64,000 nt of DNA, from assembly GCA_002050355.1 (NCBI GenBank), contig MWYY01000049.1, forward strand, positions 1 through 64,000, in the 5' to 3' direction. Positions 25,397-34,424 of the stretch are shown here, in pieces. How positions within the stretch are numbered: the first letter of the stretch is position 1; every line of letters begins with the position of its first letter. The position numbers were made by a program, and so were the translations under genes. The notes under the pieces are model-generated. The model was not told the DNA's origin, did not search any database, and saw nothing but the letters and a program-made list of their open reading frames with translations. This DNA is from Acidobacteria bacterium 28-9. Its GTDB lineage: Bacteria; Acidobacteriota; Blastocatellia; Pyrinomonadales; Pyrinomonadaceae.

Positions 25397-28300
25397 ATGA
25401 TTGGGATTTCCGAAAAACAAAACGCAATTATAACTTCAGCTTCCGGTTACGATTTTGATTTGGGTATTGACGGATTTAAGTTTTCCGACCTTTATGATGC
25501 CGGAAAACTTAAAGAGATTGCTGAAAAATTCTACGCTGAACTCGAAGAAAAAGAATTCGTTTTGCACCAGGCGTTAATCAAATATATTGCCACGCGCGGG
25601 CGTGGTTACGAGAAGCGAGTCGAGTCAAAAATTCTGACCGATGCCGCACCGTATTTATCGGATTTTATAGCGCGAATGTTCGGCATCGTTTCAGACCGGG
25701 AAGAGTTGTTGAGTGTTATTAATGAGCAAGACCCGATTTGGTCGTATAAGTTCTTTGTTCAGCGGCGCGCCATCAAAAAATTCAAGGCGGAAGATTTAAC
25801 CGATTTTGACGAAACCGAACTCAACACGGCTCTGAATGAACTGAAAAACACGGCTTTCGGCGACGATTTGATTTATGACGAAGAATTAGCGGTCGCAGCT
25901 ATGACTGTAAAAATTCTCGAAGCCGAAGAACAGCTTGCGAAAAATCTCGAATTGACCGCTTCGGCGCAAAGCACGATAGAAAATATCCAGAGTGCTTCGG
26001 CGAAACTAAAAGATAAAATTTTCGGCAAAGTTTACTCGCAGTTTGTTAATGAAACGAACGAAACAGGCGAATTGCTCGAAGTTAAAGCCGTTCTGCATCT
26101 CATCGAAGCGTGGTCAGCCATTGCATTTTTCAAAAAAGAAAAAAAATGGTACAGCTTCAAAACGCCGCACGGTCTCGATTACCAAAACCTCGTACATATA
26201 ATTCATCCGAGCGACGAATTTCCCGATTTAATACGCGGCGCGACCGAAGAACTGCGCCGCCGCGACGGTTTTAAATTGACCGACGACCGCGGCAGTTTGC
26301 GCGATTCGCTTTACGAAACCGATTACTGCCTGATTTGTCACGAACGCTCGAAAGATTCCTGCTCGACAGGTCTGCACGAAAAAGACGGCTCGCCGAAGCG
26401 AAATCCTTTGGGAATAAAACTCGAAGGCTGTCCGCTCGACGAAAAAATCTCGGAAATGCACTTGTTGAAGAGGCACGGTGATTCAATTGCCTCGCTCGCA
26501 CTGGTTACGATTGACAATCCGATGTGCGCCGGAACAGGTCATCGCATTTGCAACGATTGTATGAAAGGCTGCATTTTCCAAAAGCAAGACCCGGTGAACA
26601 TTCCGTTGGCGGAAACTGCAACCTTGACCGACGTTTTGAATTTGCCATACGGTTTTGAAATTTACAGCTTGCTGACGCGCTGGAATCCGCTAAACGCGAA
26701 ACGCCCCTTTGCATTGCCTTACAACGGCAAAAACATTTTAGTCGTCGGTTTAGGTCCGGCAGGCTACACGCTCGCGCATTATCTTTTGAACGAAGGTTTC
26801 GGCGTCGTCGGAATGGACGGCTTAAAAATAGAACCGCTCGCCGACGAAATCACGGGTACGAACGGCAAAGTTTGTCCAAAACCGATAAAAGACATCCGGG
26901 AAATAACCGAAGAATTGGACGAAAGAATTTTGTCAGGCTTCGGCGGCGTTTCCGAATACGGGATTACGGTTCGCTGGGACAAAAATTTCTTAACGATGCT
27001 GCAGCTTCTTCTCTCGCGCCGCGAGCGTTTTCGCGCCTACGGCGGCATTCGTTTCGGCGGAACTTTGACGATTGAAGACGCCTGGGATTTTAGTTTTGAC
27101 CACATTGCAATTGCCACCGGCGCGGGTCGTCCGACGATCGTCAAGATGAAAAACAATTTGATTCGAGGCATTCGCAAAGCATCGGATTTTCTGATGTCTC
27201 TGCAGCTAAACGGAGCGTTCAAAAAAGATACGCTGTCAAATCTGCAAATCCGGCTTCCGGCAATTGTTATCGGAGGCGGCTTGACGGGCGTTGACACGGC
27301 GACGGAAATTTTCGCTTATTATCCGGTGCAGGTCGAAAAAATGCTGGAAATGTTTGAGAGTTTGAGCGCGGAGTTTGGCGAAGAAGCCGTTTGGAAGCGC
27401 TTCGACGAAGAAGAAACGCGCGTATTTCAAGAATTCCTCGAACACGGCAAAGAGATTCGTATTGAGCGCGAGCGTGCCGACGAAGCAGGCGAAGAACCAA
27501 ATTTTGTGTCGCTCGTACAAAGCTGGGGCGGTGTATCTCTGGTTTATCGAAAGCGTCTGCAGGATTCGCCCGCGTATCGCTTAAATCACGAAGAAGTTCA
27601 AAAGGCTCTGGAAGAAGGCATCAATTTCGTCGAATGTATGAATCCGGCGGAAGCCGTGCCGGACGATTTCGGCGCGGTCAAAGCGTTGATTTTTGAGCGT
27701 TTAAATTACATCGTCGATACAAATAAATTTGAAAACACCGGCGAAATGGTCGAGTTTCCCGCGCGCACGGTTTGCGTCGCCGCCGGAACAAGCCCGAACG
27801 TAATTTACGAAAAGGAAAATCCCGGAACGTTTAAGCTCGACGAATGGAAACAATTTTTCGCGCCGCACAAATTAGAGCGAAACGGTGACGGAAATTTTCA
27901 CGCCGTTCCGACGGAAAAAGGTGAAACCGGTTTTTTCACGTCTTATGAAAAAGGCGGAAAATTTATTTCTTATTACGGCGACAATCATCCGATTTACGCC
28001 GGAAACGTAGTCAAAGCGATGGCTTCCGCCAAACACGGCTACGAGCGCGTAGCAGAACTTTTTGCAAAGGAAACAACAAATCAAAACGAAGCCGAAAACG
28101 AAAATAAATTTAACCGACTCGTCAAAACTTTAGACGAACAGCTTCGCGGCTATGTCGTCCGAGTTGAACGCTTAACGCCGACAATCGTTGACGTTATCGT
28201 CAAAGCTCCGCTGCAAGCCAGGAAATTCGAGCCGGGACAATTTTATCGTCTGCAGAATTTTGAAACGACCGCTCCCGTTGTCGGAGGCAAACGCCTTATG

Positions 28301-29113
28301 ATGGAAGGTTTAGCATTGACCGGCGCATGGGTTGACGAAGAAAAAGGCTTGCTTTCGATGATTGTTCTGGAGATGGGAACTTCCTCGCGCCTCGTTTCGC
28401 TTCTTAAAGAAGGCGAAGAAGTCGTCGTTATGGGTCCGACCGGAACACCGACGGAAATTCCCGAAAATGAAACGGTTATGCTCGCCGGCGGCGGTTTGGG
28501 AAACGCCGTTTTGTTCTCAATTGCCAAAGCGATGAAACAGCGCGGCAATCGCCTGATTTACTTTGCCGGTTACCGAAACGGCGCGGATTTGGTCAAACGA
28601 GAGGAGATCGAAACTGCGGTTGACCAGGTCGTCTGGGCGACTGATATGGGCGAAGAAGTTGTCCCGCACAGACAGCAGGACGCGCATTTTCGCGGCAATA
28701 TAGTACAGGCGATGATTGCTTACGCGGAAGGACATTTGGGAGATCAAACTGTCAAACTGTCGGACGTTGACCGAATTATTGCTATCGGTTCAGACAGAAT
28801 GATGAACGGCGTTAAAGAAGCGCGCTACACAACTTTGAAACCTTTCCTTAAGGAAAACCACATTGCAATCGGCTCAATCAATTCGCCTATGCAGTGTATG
28901 ATGAAAGAGGTTTGCGCCCAGTGTTTGCAGCGCCACGTCAACCCGCACACGGGCGAAGAATTTTTCGTCTTCTCGTGTTTTAACCAAGACCAAAATCTCG
29001 ATTCGGTCGATTTCAAAAATTTGAACGAGCGTTTGAAGTCAAATAGCATTCAGGAAAAACTGTCGAATTTGTTTCTTGATAAAATTTTCAAAGATGTCGG
29101 ATTGAAAAGTTAA
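25397..29113 (+). CDS. Large fused Fe-S flavoprotein, NfnB/GltD-like plus NfnA/PyrK-like
   Basis: A 1238-residue oxidoreductase with three parts. Residues 1 to about 300 form a helical domain I do not recognise. Residues about 310-880 are GltD/NfnB-like: a cysteine-rich Fe-S region (CLICHERSKDSC, CAGTGHRICNDCMKGC), an FAD loop VVGLGPAGYT near 446 and an NAD(P) loop VIGGGLTGVDTATE near 618. Residues from about 910 are ferredoxin reductase/PyrK-like, with a nucleotide loop LAGGGLGNAV near 1025 and four cysteines (C-x5-C-x2-C-x17-C) from about 1166 for a [2Fe-2S] cluster. The combination resembles NfnAB in one chain and could shuttle electrons between NAD(P)H and an iron-sulfur partner. The ATG at 25397 is preferred over one at 25343. 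Confidence 0.82.
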   Translation: MIGISEKQNAIITSASGYDFDLGIDGFKFSDLYDAGKLKEIAEKFYAELEEKEFVLHQALIKYIATRGRGYEKRVESKILTDAAPYLSDFIARMFGIVSDREELLSVINEQDPIWSYKFFVQRRAIKKFKAEDLTDFDETELNTALNELKNTAFGDDLIYDEELAVAAMTVKILEAEEQLAKNLELTASAQSTIENIQSASAKLKDKIFGKVYSQFVNETNETGELLEVKAVLHLIEAWSAIAFFKKEKKWYSFKTPHGLDYQNLVHIIHPSDEFPDLIRGATEELRRRDGFKLTDDRGSLRDSLYETDYCLICHERSKDSCSTGLHEKDGSPKRNPLGIKLEGCPLDEKISEMHLLKRHGDSIASLALVTIDNPMCAGTGHRICNDCMKGCIFQKQDPVNIPLAETATLTDVLNLPYGFEIYSLLTRWNPLNAKRPFALPYNGKNILVVGLGPAGYTLAHYLLNEGFGVVGMDGLKIEPLADEITGTNGKVCPKPIKDIREITEELDERILSGFGGVSEYGITVRWDKNFLTMLQLLLSRRERFRAYGGIRFGGTLTIEDAWDFSFDHIAIATGAGRPTIVKMKNNLIRGIRKASDFLMSLQLNGAFKKDTLSNLQIRLPAIVIGGGLTGVDTATEIFAYYPVQVEKMLEMFESLSAEFGEEAVWKRFDEEETRVFQEFLEHGKEIRIERERADEAGEEPNFVSLVQSWGGVSLVYRKRLQDSPAYRLNHEEVQKALEEGINFVECMNPAEAVPDDFGAVKALIFERLNYIVDTNKFENTGEMVEFPARTVCVAAGTSPNVIYEKENPGTFKLDEWKQFFAPHKLERNGDGNFHAVPTEKGETGFFTSYEKGGKFISYYGDNHPIYAGNVVKAMASAKHGYERVAELFAKETTNQNEAENENKFNRLVKTLDEQLRGYVVRVERLTPTIVDVIVKAPLQARKFEPGQFYRLQNFETTAPVVGGKRLMMEGLALTGAWVDEEKGLLSMIVLEMGTSSRLVSLLKEGEEVVVMGPTGTPTEIPENETVMLAGGGLGNAVLFSIAKAMKQRGNRLIYFAGYRNGADLVKREEIETAVDQVVWATDMGEEVVPHRQQDAHFRGNIVQAMIAYAEGHLGDQTVKLSDVDRIIAIGSDRMMNGVKEARYTTLKPFLKENHIAIGSINSPMQCMMKEVCAQCLQRHVNPHTGEEFFVFSCFNQDQNLDSVDFKNLNERLKSNSIQEKLSNLFLDKIFKDVGLKS

Positions 29114-29117
29114 AATT

Positions 29118-29348
29118 ATGGAAAAGCTGAGCGAAAAACGGTTGGAAAAAATTGGAAAACTAATTAGAAATCCGCGTCCGGGAAGTAAAGTTGCCGCCGC
29201 TAAAGAATTCGGCATTGATTTGACTTTGCTGGCGCGCAACTTGAGATTGACGCCGGAAGAAAGAATTAATGAGACACTGCAAGCGATTGAAGATGTCGAG
29301 TTTTTTTCAAACGAGATGCGGAAATCGTTAAAAAATAAAAATGATTAA
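29118..29348 (+). CDS. Small protein upstream of a nucleotidyltransferase
   Basis: A 76-residue charged protein, starting 4 nt after the flavoprotein. It contains KVAAAKEFGIDLTLLARNL, which could be a short helix-turn-helix, then LTPEERINETLQAIEDVEFF, a helix often seen in proteins encoded beside minimal nucleotidyltransferases. It overlaps the next gene by 8 nt (ATGATTAA), so the two are coupled. It may be the antitoxin-like partner of a nucleotidyltransferase pair; function is inference. Confidence 0.65.
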   Translation: MEKLSEKRLEKIGKLIRNPRPGSKVAAAKEFGIDLTLLARNLRLTPEERINETLQAIEDVEFFSNEMRKSLKNKND

Positions 29349-29829
29349 GCCGACGCAAGCGATAAAGGCTTTTGTCGAAAATCAGGTCGCTTTCGTTATT
29401 ATCGGCGGAATGGCTCTTCGCGGACACGGCTCTTCATATTTAACGCAAGACCTTGACGTTTGTTACTCGCGCGAACGAGCAAATCTAAAAAAACTCGCCG
29501 CCGCTCTTGCTCCATTTAATCCGCGCCCGCGCGGATTTCCCGCAAATTTACTTTTTGTCTGGGACGAACAAACCTTGCAAAACGGCGCGAATTTTACGCT
29601 TGAAACTTCTATCGGCGACATTGATTTGTTAGCGGAAGTTTCAGGCGTGGGAATATTTTCAAATGTTTTTGACGAATCGGTTACGATTAGCTTATATGGT
29701 TTTGAAGTGAAAGTTTTGTCAATCGAAGGCTTGCTGAAAGCCAAACGCGCCGCCGGACGCACGAAGGATTTGCTGGTTCTGCCCGAACTCGAAGCCTTAC
29801 GCGAGATATTGGCGGAAAGCAACGAATAA
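29341..29829 (+). CDS. AbiEii/MNT-like nucleotidyltransferase fold protein
   Basis: A 162-residue protein with the minimal nucleotidyltransferase signature: VIIGGMALRGHGSSYLTQDL, then D, giving the GG and D-x-D elements, then a third acidic strand DIDLLAEV. The C-terminal helix SIEGLLKAKRAAGRTKDLL is typical of stand-alone relatives linked to toxin-antitoxin and AbiE-type systems. It is coupled to the small upstream gene and is 5 nt from the KirBac gene. The catalytic acids appear present, so transfer of a nucleotide is possible; the target is unknown. Confidence 0.72.
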   Translation: MIKPTQAIKAFVENQVAFVIIGGMALRGHGSSYLTQDLDVCYSRERANLKKLAAALAPFNPRPRGFPANLLFVWDEQTLQNGANFTLETSIGDIDLLAEVSGVGIFSNVFDESVTISLYGFEVKVLSIEGLLKAKRAAGRTKDLLVLPELEALREILAESNE

Positions 29830-29833
29830 AATT

Positions 29834-30856
29834 ATGGAGCTTGAAACAAAGCAAGACGTTAGAGAAGAAGTAAAAAAAGACGTTAAAGAAGAACTGGTCA
29901 AGACGAAAATGGCGACTGCGCTGTCCGAGCGTGAACCCCGCGATTTGGGTTTCGGCTCGATTGTCTCGCGTGAAAGCCGCCTGCGTCTTATCAACACGGA
30001 CGGGTCTTTTAATGTTCAGCGTAAAGGTTTGGCTTACATTTCGTCGCTGAATTTTTTCCACGTTTCACTCTCGATGTCCTGGACGAAATTTCTGGGCATT
30101 GTTTTAATTCTGTATTTTTTTAGCAATGTTCTTTTCGGCTTGCTTTACACGCTCTGTGGCGCTAACGCGCTGGTTGACAGTTCCTCGACACCGCTCAGCT
30201 CGCAATTTTTGCGCGCGTTTTTCTTCAGCGTGCAAACCTTTGCGACAATCGGATATGGCACGATTCATCCGGTCGGGGTGTTGCCGAATTTTCTCGTAAT
30301 GATAGAATCCTATTACAGTCTCCTGGTGAACGCACTTATTATCGGTTTGGTGTTTGCGCGTTTTGCGCGTCCGACGGCAATGATAAAATTCAGCGAAAAC
30401 GCCATTGTCGCTCCTTATCGGGGCGGTCAATCCTTTATGTTTCGGCTGGTAAATATGCGCGCCAGCCAGCTTATCGAAGTCAATATCAAAGTGATGATGT
30501 CGCATTTTGTCGAAGAAGGCGGGAGCGTCATCCGCCGCTTCGATTCGCTCGAACTCGAACGAAGCAACGTCTCCTTTTTTCCGCTTTCCTGGACAATCGT
30601 TCATCCGATTGACGAAGCGAGTCCGCTGTTTAATTTAACCAATAAAGATTTGGAAAAATCCGATGCCGAATTTTTGATTTTGCTGACGGCGATTGACGAA
30701 ACCTTCGCCCAACCCGTCCACACGCGCTCGTCCTACAAACCAAGTGAAGTCGTTTGGAACGCGAAATTTGTCAATCTTTACCGTAAAGTTCAAAACGACG
30801 AGCCGATTTCAATCGACGTTCGCAAGCTGTCATCAATCGAAATGGTTACGGAATAA
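29834..30856 (+). CDS. Inward-rectifier potassium channel, KirBac type
   Basis: A 340-residue channel. An amphipathic N-terminal slide region is followed by an outer helix, the pore helix with selectivity filter TIGYG (138-142), an inner helix, and a C-terminal immunoglobulin-like cytoplasmic domain of about 150 residues (NMRASQLIEVNIKVMM). This order is that of KirBac channels. The N-terminal 30 residues are unusually charged (alternating Glu and Lys). It conducts potassium across the inner membrane; gating ligand is unknown. Confidence 0.94.
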   Translation: MELETKQDVREEVKKDVKEELVKTKMATALSEREPRDLGFGSIVSRESRLRLINTDGSFNVQRKGLAYISSLNFFHVSLSMSWTKFLGIVLILYFFSNVLFGLLYTLCGANALVDSSSTPLSSQFLRAFFFSVQTFATIGYGTIHPVGVLPNFLVMIESYYSLLVNALIIGLVFARFARPTAMIKFSENAIVAPYRGGQSFMFRLVNMRASQLIEVNIKVMMSHFVEEGGSVIRRFDSLELERSNVSFFPLSWTIVHPIDEASPLFNLTNKDLEKSDAEFLILLTAIDETFAQPVHTRSSYKPSEVVWNAKFVNLYRKVQNDEPISIDVRKLSSIEMVTE

Positions 30857-30882
30857 ATTTTTTGTCCTTGCTTTTAACGAAT

Positions 30883-31527
30883 ATGTTTACCGGAATAATT
30901 GAAGAACTCGGCAAAATTTCAGAATTTGAAATGCGCGGTGACGGCGCGCGCGTAAAAATTTCCGCGCAAACGGTTACCGAAAATACAATTGAAGGTGACT
31001 CGATTGCCGTCAACGGCGTTTGTCTGACGGCGATTAATGTAAAAGAGAATTCTTTCGCGGCTGATGTTTCAAACGAAACGCTGCGGCGTTCCGCTTTGGG
31101 AAAATTAAAGGTAGGCGCAAAAGTGAATCTGGAGCGCGCCGTTACGCCTACGACGCGGCTCGGCGGACATCTCGTTCAAGGACACATTGACGCGAGGGGA
31201 GAATTTTTAGGCGCAATCCAGAACGGAGATTTTTGGACGGTGCGCGTCGGTTTTCCTGGGGAAATTGCAAAGTATTTAATTTACAAAGGCTCGATTTCCG
31301 TTGAAGGAATTAGTTTGACGATTGCGAATTTGAGCGGCGATTCGTTTGAAATCGCCGTTATTCCGAAAACCTGGAATCAAACAAATCTTCACACTTTGAA
31401 AAGCGGCGACAACGTGAATTTGGAAGTTGATATGATTGCCAAATACGTCGAGCGAATTATGCTTTACGGACAAAATAAACCGGACGGCGTAACAATTGAG
31501 AAATTACAGAAACTCGGTTTTGTATGA
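30883..31527 (+). CDS. ribE: Riboflavin synthase, alpha chain
   Basis: Dismutates 6,7-dimethyl-8-ribityllumazine to riboflavin. It has 214 residues and two lumazine-binding repeats. The ATG at 30883 gives the classical start [10 protein letters not shown]; the first repeat has VNGVCLTA and the second [14 protein letters not shown] with [12 protein letters not shown]. Its stop overlaps the next start (ATGA). No other rib genes or FMN riboswitch are visible nearby. Confidence 0.95.
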   Translation: MFTGIIEELGKISEFEMRGDGARVKISAQTVTENTIEGDSIAVNGVCLTAINVKENSFAADVSNETLRRSALGKLKVGAKVNLERAVTPTTRLGGHLVQGHIDARGEFLGAIQNGDFWTVRVGFPGEIAKYLIYKGSISVEGISLTIANLSGDSFEIAVIPKTWNQTNLHTLKSGDNVNLEVDMIAKYVERIMLYGQNKPDGVTIEKLQKLGFV

Positions 31528-31960
31528 TTGATGTTATCGAAGCCGAAACGCCGGAGCAAATTGAAGCGGCGCGTCGGCTTATCCGCGAATACGAACAATG
31601 GCTCGCGCTCGATTTGTGTTTTCAAAACTTTGAAGAAGAATTGAAACGTCTGCGGGCAAATATGCGGCACCAAACGGTCGGCTTTTTTTGATTTACGTAA
31701 ATAACACGGTCGCCGGATGCGCGGCTTTGAGACGACTCGATGAACGTATTTGCGAAATGAAGCGCTTGTTTGTGCGTGAAAACTTTCGCGGCTTGAATCT
31801 GGGCAAAATTCTGATTGAGAAACTATTAACCGCAGCGCGCATTATAGGTTACGAAAAAATGCGCCTCGACACCTTGCCCGAGAAAATGCCGCGCGCCGTC
31901 AAACTTTATCAATCTTTTGGCTTTTATAAAATCGCTCCTTACTACGAAAATCCTTATTAA
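31524..31960 (+). pseudogene. GNAT acetyltransferase with a one-base frameshift
   Basis: The first frame starts at ATG 31524 (overlapping the ribE stop) and runs through NFEEELKRL to a stop near 31691. The family-like continuation [20 protein letters not shown] is in the -1 frame from about 31652 and continues to the stop at 31960 with CEMKRLFVRENFRG, the acetyl-CoA loop region, and RLDTLPEKM. Adding one base at ctg-cgg (about 31650-31655) would restore one open frame of about 145 codons. The parts match a single GNAT protein, so this is a recent frameshift, a sequencing error or a programmed shift. Confidence 0.82.
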
Positions 31961-32040
31961 AAGACTCTTTTCCTTGAACTGGATTTAACCAAAATAAATT
32001 CGTAAAAAAATAAAAATTTTCTAAAACAATAAAAATCTTG

Positions 32041-32100
32041 TGTTTCATACTTGAAACACGCTGCAACATATGTTAGATTTGTTTCATCAATGATACAAAA
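32041..32100 (+). promoter_or_regulatory. Two tandem palindromes upstream of the AAA ATPase gene
   Basis: The first is tgtttca-tact-tgaaaca (32041-32058), a perfect 7-nt inverted repeat. The second is tttgtttca-tcaa-tgatacaaa (32078-32099), eight of nine positions paired. Both contain TGTTTCAT, about 40 nt apart. They precede the ATPase start by 80-140 nt and look like dimer-binding operator sites. The regulator is unknown. Confidence 0.5.
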
Positions 32101-32182
32101 TGCCTTTGGCGGTAGGCAGTTATCAAACAAACAATCAGGAAAAACATTAAGAAAACATTTTAGAGCTAAGGAGAAAGCAAAA

Positions 32183-33235
32183 ATGAAAAATCCAAATAAA
32201 CCTAAAATCAATCCTTTGAGTCGTATGCCGCGCCAACAGCGGTTGATTATGGCGATTCGCGGCGGCGCGGGCGTCGGCAAAAGTCATTTTATAAGTTCGA
32301 TGGCGGAAGCCGGTTTGGGGAAACTGTGTATTTTCGACACCGAACGCAAAGCACGTCTGTTGCGCGGAGTCGGCGAAAAATTTGACGCGCTTGAAATCGA
32401 ACAAACCGACGAACTGCCGGAATTTATTGATTGGGCAATAAGCGGCGAAGGTCGTGAGCAAAATTACGGCTGTTTTGCACTCGATAGTTGGGCGGCGTAT
32501 TTCGGCGCGAAACATTCAGAGATGATTGAAGCCGTCCGAGAAAAAACCGGCGACCCGCTTGCTCAGCCGAGTGCCGAAGAACTTGCCGCCGACCAGATGA
32601 TTTTGCAGTCGGTTTTGCGAAGGCTGTGCATCGAAAGCGGAAAATCCGTTGTCATAGCTGACCAGATTCCCGCGAAAGGCAAAGAAGCAAAGGAAGACAA
32701 CGAAATCGGGCGTGTTTTGCCGATGACGGCTTCCGGACTCGAATACTTCGTGGACGTAATGGTTGAAGTTTCTATGCAGGAGCGCGACGGCGAAATCACC
32801 AGAGTTTTTCAAGTTGTGAAAAGCAATTCGCCGGCGTTTGAAGTGGGTTTTGAAATGACAGGCAATATCGGTTTCAAAGATTTTCTCGAACATATGAAAG
32901 CCGAGCAAGCGTTGGAATTGGCGTTTGACGCGCCCGCCAAATCCGATGTGCCGGAATTTATCGAAGACAAAACGCCGGTTTCGATTGCGCCGCCGACAAT
33001 GACAATCGATGATTTAATCAAAAAAGCGGAAGCGATGGGTTTCAAACGGGCGGATGTCGTAACAGGCGCGAAAATTTACCACAATCAGCCGAACATTACG
33101 CATTTGACCGGCGAGCAAATTGAGGATTTAGATCGCCGTATGACGGCACGCATCGAGAAAACGAAAGGCGAATCTAAGACGGAAGATTCGGCGAATGAAA
33201 AAGTAACAAACATTAAACGCGCAAAAGTTGCATAA
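32183..33235 (+). CDS. Phage-type AAA ATPase (RecA-fold, Sak4-like)
   Basis: A 350-residue ATP-binding protein. The ATG at 32183 has an excellent Shine-Dalgarno (AAGGAGA at 32168-32174), so the longer frame from 32051 is rejected. Walker A is GGAGVGKS (27-34), followed by LCIFDTERKARLL and a Walker B-like CFALDSW. This order matches RecA-fold ATPases of phage recombination modules (AAA_24/Sak4 type). The C-terminal 100 residues are charged with a possible small helical domain (MTIDDLIKKAEAMGFKRADV). No other phage genes lie nearby, so it may be a domesticated or isolated gene. Confidence 0.72.
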   Translation: MKNPNKPKINPLSRMPRQQRLIMAIRGGAGVGKSHFISSMAEAGLGKLCIFDTERKARLLRGVGEKFDALEIEQTDELPEFIDWAISGEGREQNYGCFALDSWAAYFGAKHSEMIEAVREKTGDPLAQPSAEELAADQMILQSVLRRLCIESGKSVVIADQIPAKGKEAKEDNEIGRVLPMTASGLEYFVDVMVEVSMQERDGEITRVFQVVKSNSPAFEVGFEMTGNIGFKDFLEHMKAEQALELAFDAPAKSDVPEFIEDKTPVSIAPPTMTIDDLIKKAEAMGFKRADVVTGAKIYHNQPNITHLTGEQIEDLDRRMTARIEKTKGESKTEDSANEKVTNIKRAKVA

Positions 33236-33295
33236 CAAAGTTTTGCTGAGGCAAAAGGCGAACGAACAAGGGAAGGCAGACAAGGCGGTAATACG

Positions 33296-33337
33296 AAAAA
33301 GACAAGGAGAATCGGGAAATATCTCTTTGTCTTTTTT
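33296..33337 (+). terminator. Intrinsic terminator after the AAA ATPase gene
   Basis: aaaaagacaaggaga pairs with tctctttgtctttttt with one mismatch around an 11-nt loop, ending in a T-run. It is 60 nt downstream of the ATPase stop. Confidence 0.75.
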
Positions 33338-33366
33338 GTTTTTAATTCAAAAGCAGGAGGAGAGCA

Positions 33367-33738
33367 ATGCTAAGAATAATTTTCGGAATCGTTGCCGGAT
33401 TTTTAGTTTGGTCGATTTTGTGGGTTGGAATTGATGCCGTTTTAAAAGGAGTTTGGACTGATTATAATCGAAGCGTCGAAGCGATGATCTTTAGTGCGGC
33501 GCAGTTGGTTGTGCCGTTGATTTTAAGTGCAGTTTGCTCGATTATTGCAGGCTTCGTCGCGGCTTTGATTGCCAAAGAAAATTCAAAATCGCCTTTGATT
33601 CTGGGAATTTTATTATTGGTTGTGGGAATTTTTGTGCAAATAGCGGTTTGGGACAAAATCCCGCTCTGGCATCATCTGACGTTTTGGATTTTGCTGATTC
33701 CAATGACAATTTTCGGCGGAAAATTGAGAAGGAACTAG
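33367..33738 (+). CDS. Small four-helix membrane protein
   Basis: A 123-residue hydrophobic protein with four predicted membrane helices and a basic C-terminus (KLRRN). A good Shine-Dalgarno (aggaggaga at 33355-33363) precedes the ATG. I do not recognise the family. It stands alone between two terminators, so it is its own transcription unit unless it is read from upstream. Confidence 0.7.
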   Translation: MLRIIFGIVAGFLVWSILWVGIDAVLKGVWTDYNRSVEAMIFSAAQLVVPLILSAVCSIIAGFVAALIAKENSKSPLILGILLLVVGIFVQIAVWDKIPLWHHLTFWILLIPMTIFGGKLRRN

Positions 33739-33746
33739 ATTAGAGG

Positions 33747-33784
33747 TTTGGAGTTTATATTTTAATTAAAATATAAACTCCAAA
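33747..33784. terminator. Perfect 38-nt palindrome between convergent genes
   Basis: tttggagtttatatttt, the self-complementary centre aatt, and aaaatataaactccaaa make a perfect palindrome with no loop. It separates the small membrane protein gene from recR, which converge, and probably acts as a bidirectional terminator. Confidence 0.75.
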
Positions 33785-33804
33785 TTTATTTTCAGAATTT
33801 ATTT

Positions 33805-34422
33805 TCAGATGTCGTGGCGATTTTGCATCGCTTTGTCCATCGTAACTTCATCGACGAACTCTAAATCCGAACCGACCGGCATTCCCATAGCGATTCGCGT
33901 TATACGGCGCTCGCCCAAAGGTTTCAAAAGACGGGCGATATAATTTGCCGTCGCTTCGCCTTCGGTCGTCGGGTTCGTCGCAATAATAACTTCTTTGACA
34001 TCAACGCCGTCGTTGTTTTCCGGTCTAAGACGCGGCAACAAATTCGCCAACATCAATTCGTCGGGTCCGACGCCGCGAATCGGCGACAGCGAACCGTGCA
34101 AAATGTGATAAAGACCTTTGAACGAGCGCGTTTTTTCGATGGCGACAAGGTTATAAGGTTCCTCGACGACGCAAATCATTGAGCGCTCGCGCGAGACAGA
34201 AGAGCAATACATACACGGATTAACGTCGGTTAAATTATTGCAAATGTCGCAAAAAACGATTTTTTGTTTGACTTCCTGCAAAGCCTCTACAAAACGTTCG
34301 ATTTCCGCTTCCGGACGGCGCAAAATATAAAACGCCAGCCGTTGTGCCGATTTGTGTCCGACACCGGGCAGACGTTTGAATTCGTCAATCAATTTAGCAA
34401 CAGGCTCTGAGTATTCCAACAT
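33805..34422 (-). CDS. recR: Recombination mediator protein RecR
   Basis: Works with RecO/RecF to load RecA on gapped DNA. It has 205 residues: an N-terminal helix-hairpin-helix (FKRLPGVGHKSAQRLAFYIL), a four-cysteine zinc site (CDICNN and CMYC), and a Toprim domain (ICVVEEPYNLVAIE; ATNPTTEGEATA). All parts are intact. It lies 72 nt downstream of ybaB on the same strand, the conserved ybaB-recR pairing, with an inverted repeat array between them. Confidence 0.96.
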   Translation of the reverse strand: MLEYSEPVAKLIDEFKRLPGVGHKSAQRLAFYILRRPEAEIERFVEALQEVKQKIVFCDICNNLTDVNPCMYCSSVSRERSMICVVEEPYNLVAIEKTRSFKGLYHILHGSLSPIRGVGPDELMLANLLPRLRPENNDGVDVKEVIIATNPTTEGEATANYIARLLKPLGERRITRIAMGMPVGSDLEFVDEVTMDKAMQNRHDI

Positions 34423-34424
34423 AA

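Noticed and set aside
31681-31692. Programmed -1 frameshift on the T-run in the GNAT gene
   Set aside because: Family-like residues in the second frame begin about 30 nt before the T-run, so slippage there would not restore the protein.
33228-33434. Small open frame between the AAA ATPase and the membrane protein
   Set aside because: It runs through the terminator hairpin and overlaps the next gene in another frame; no ribosome site.
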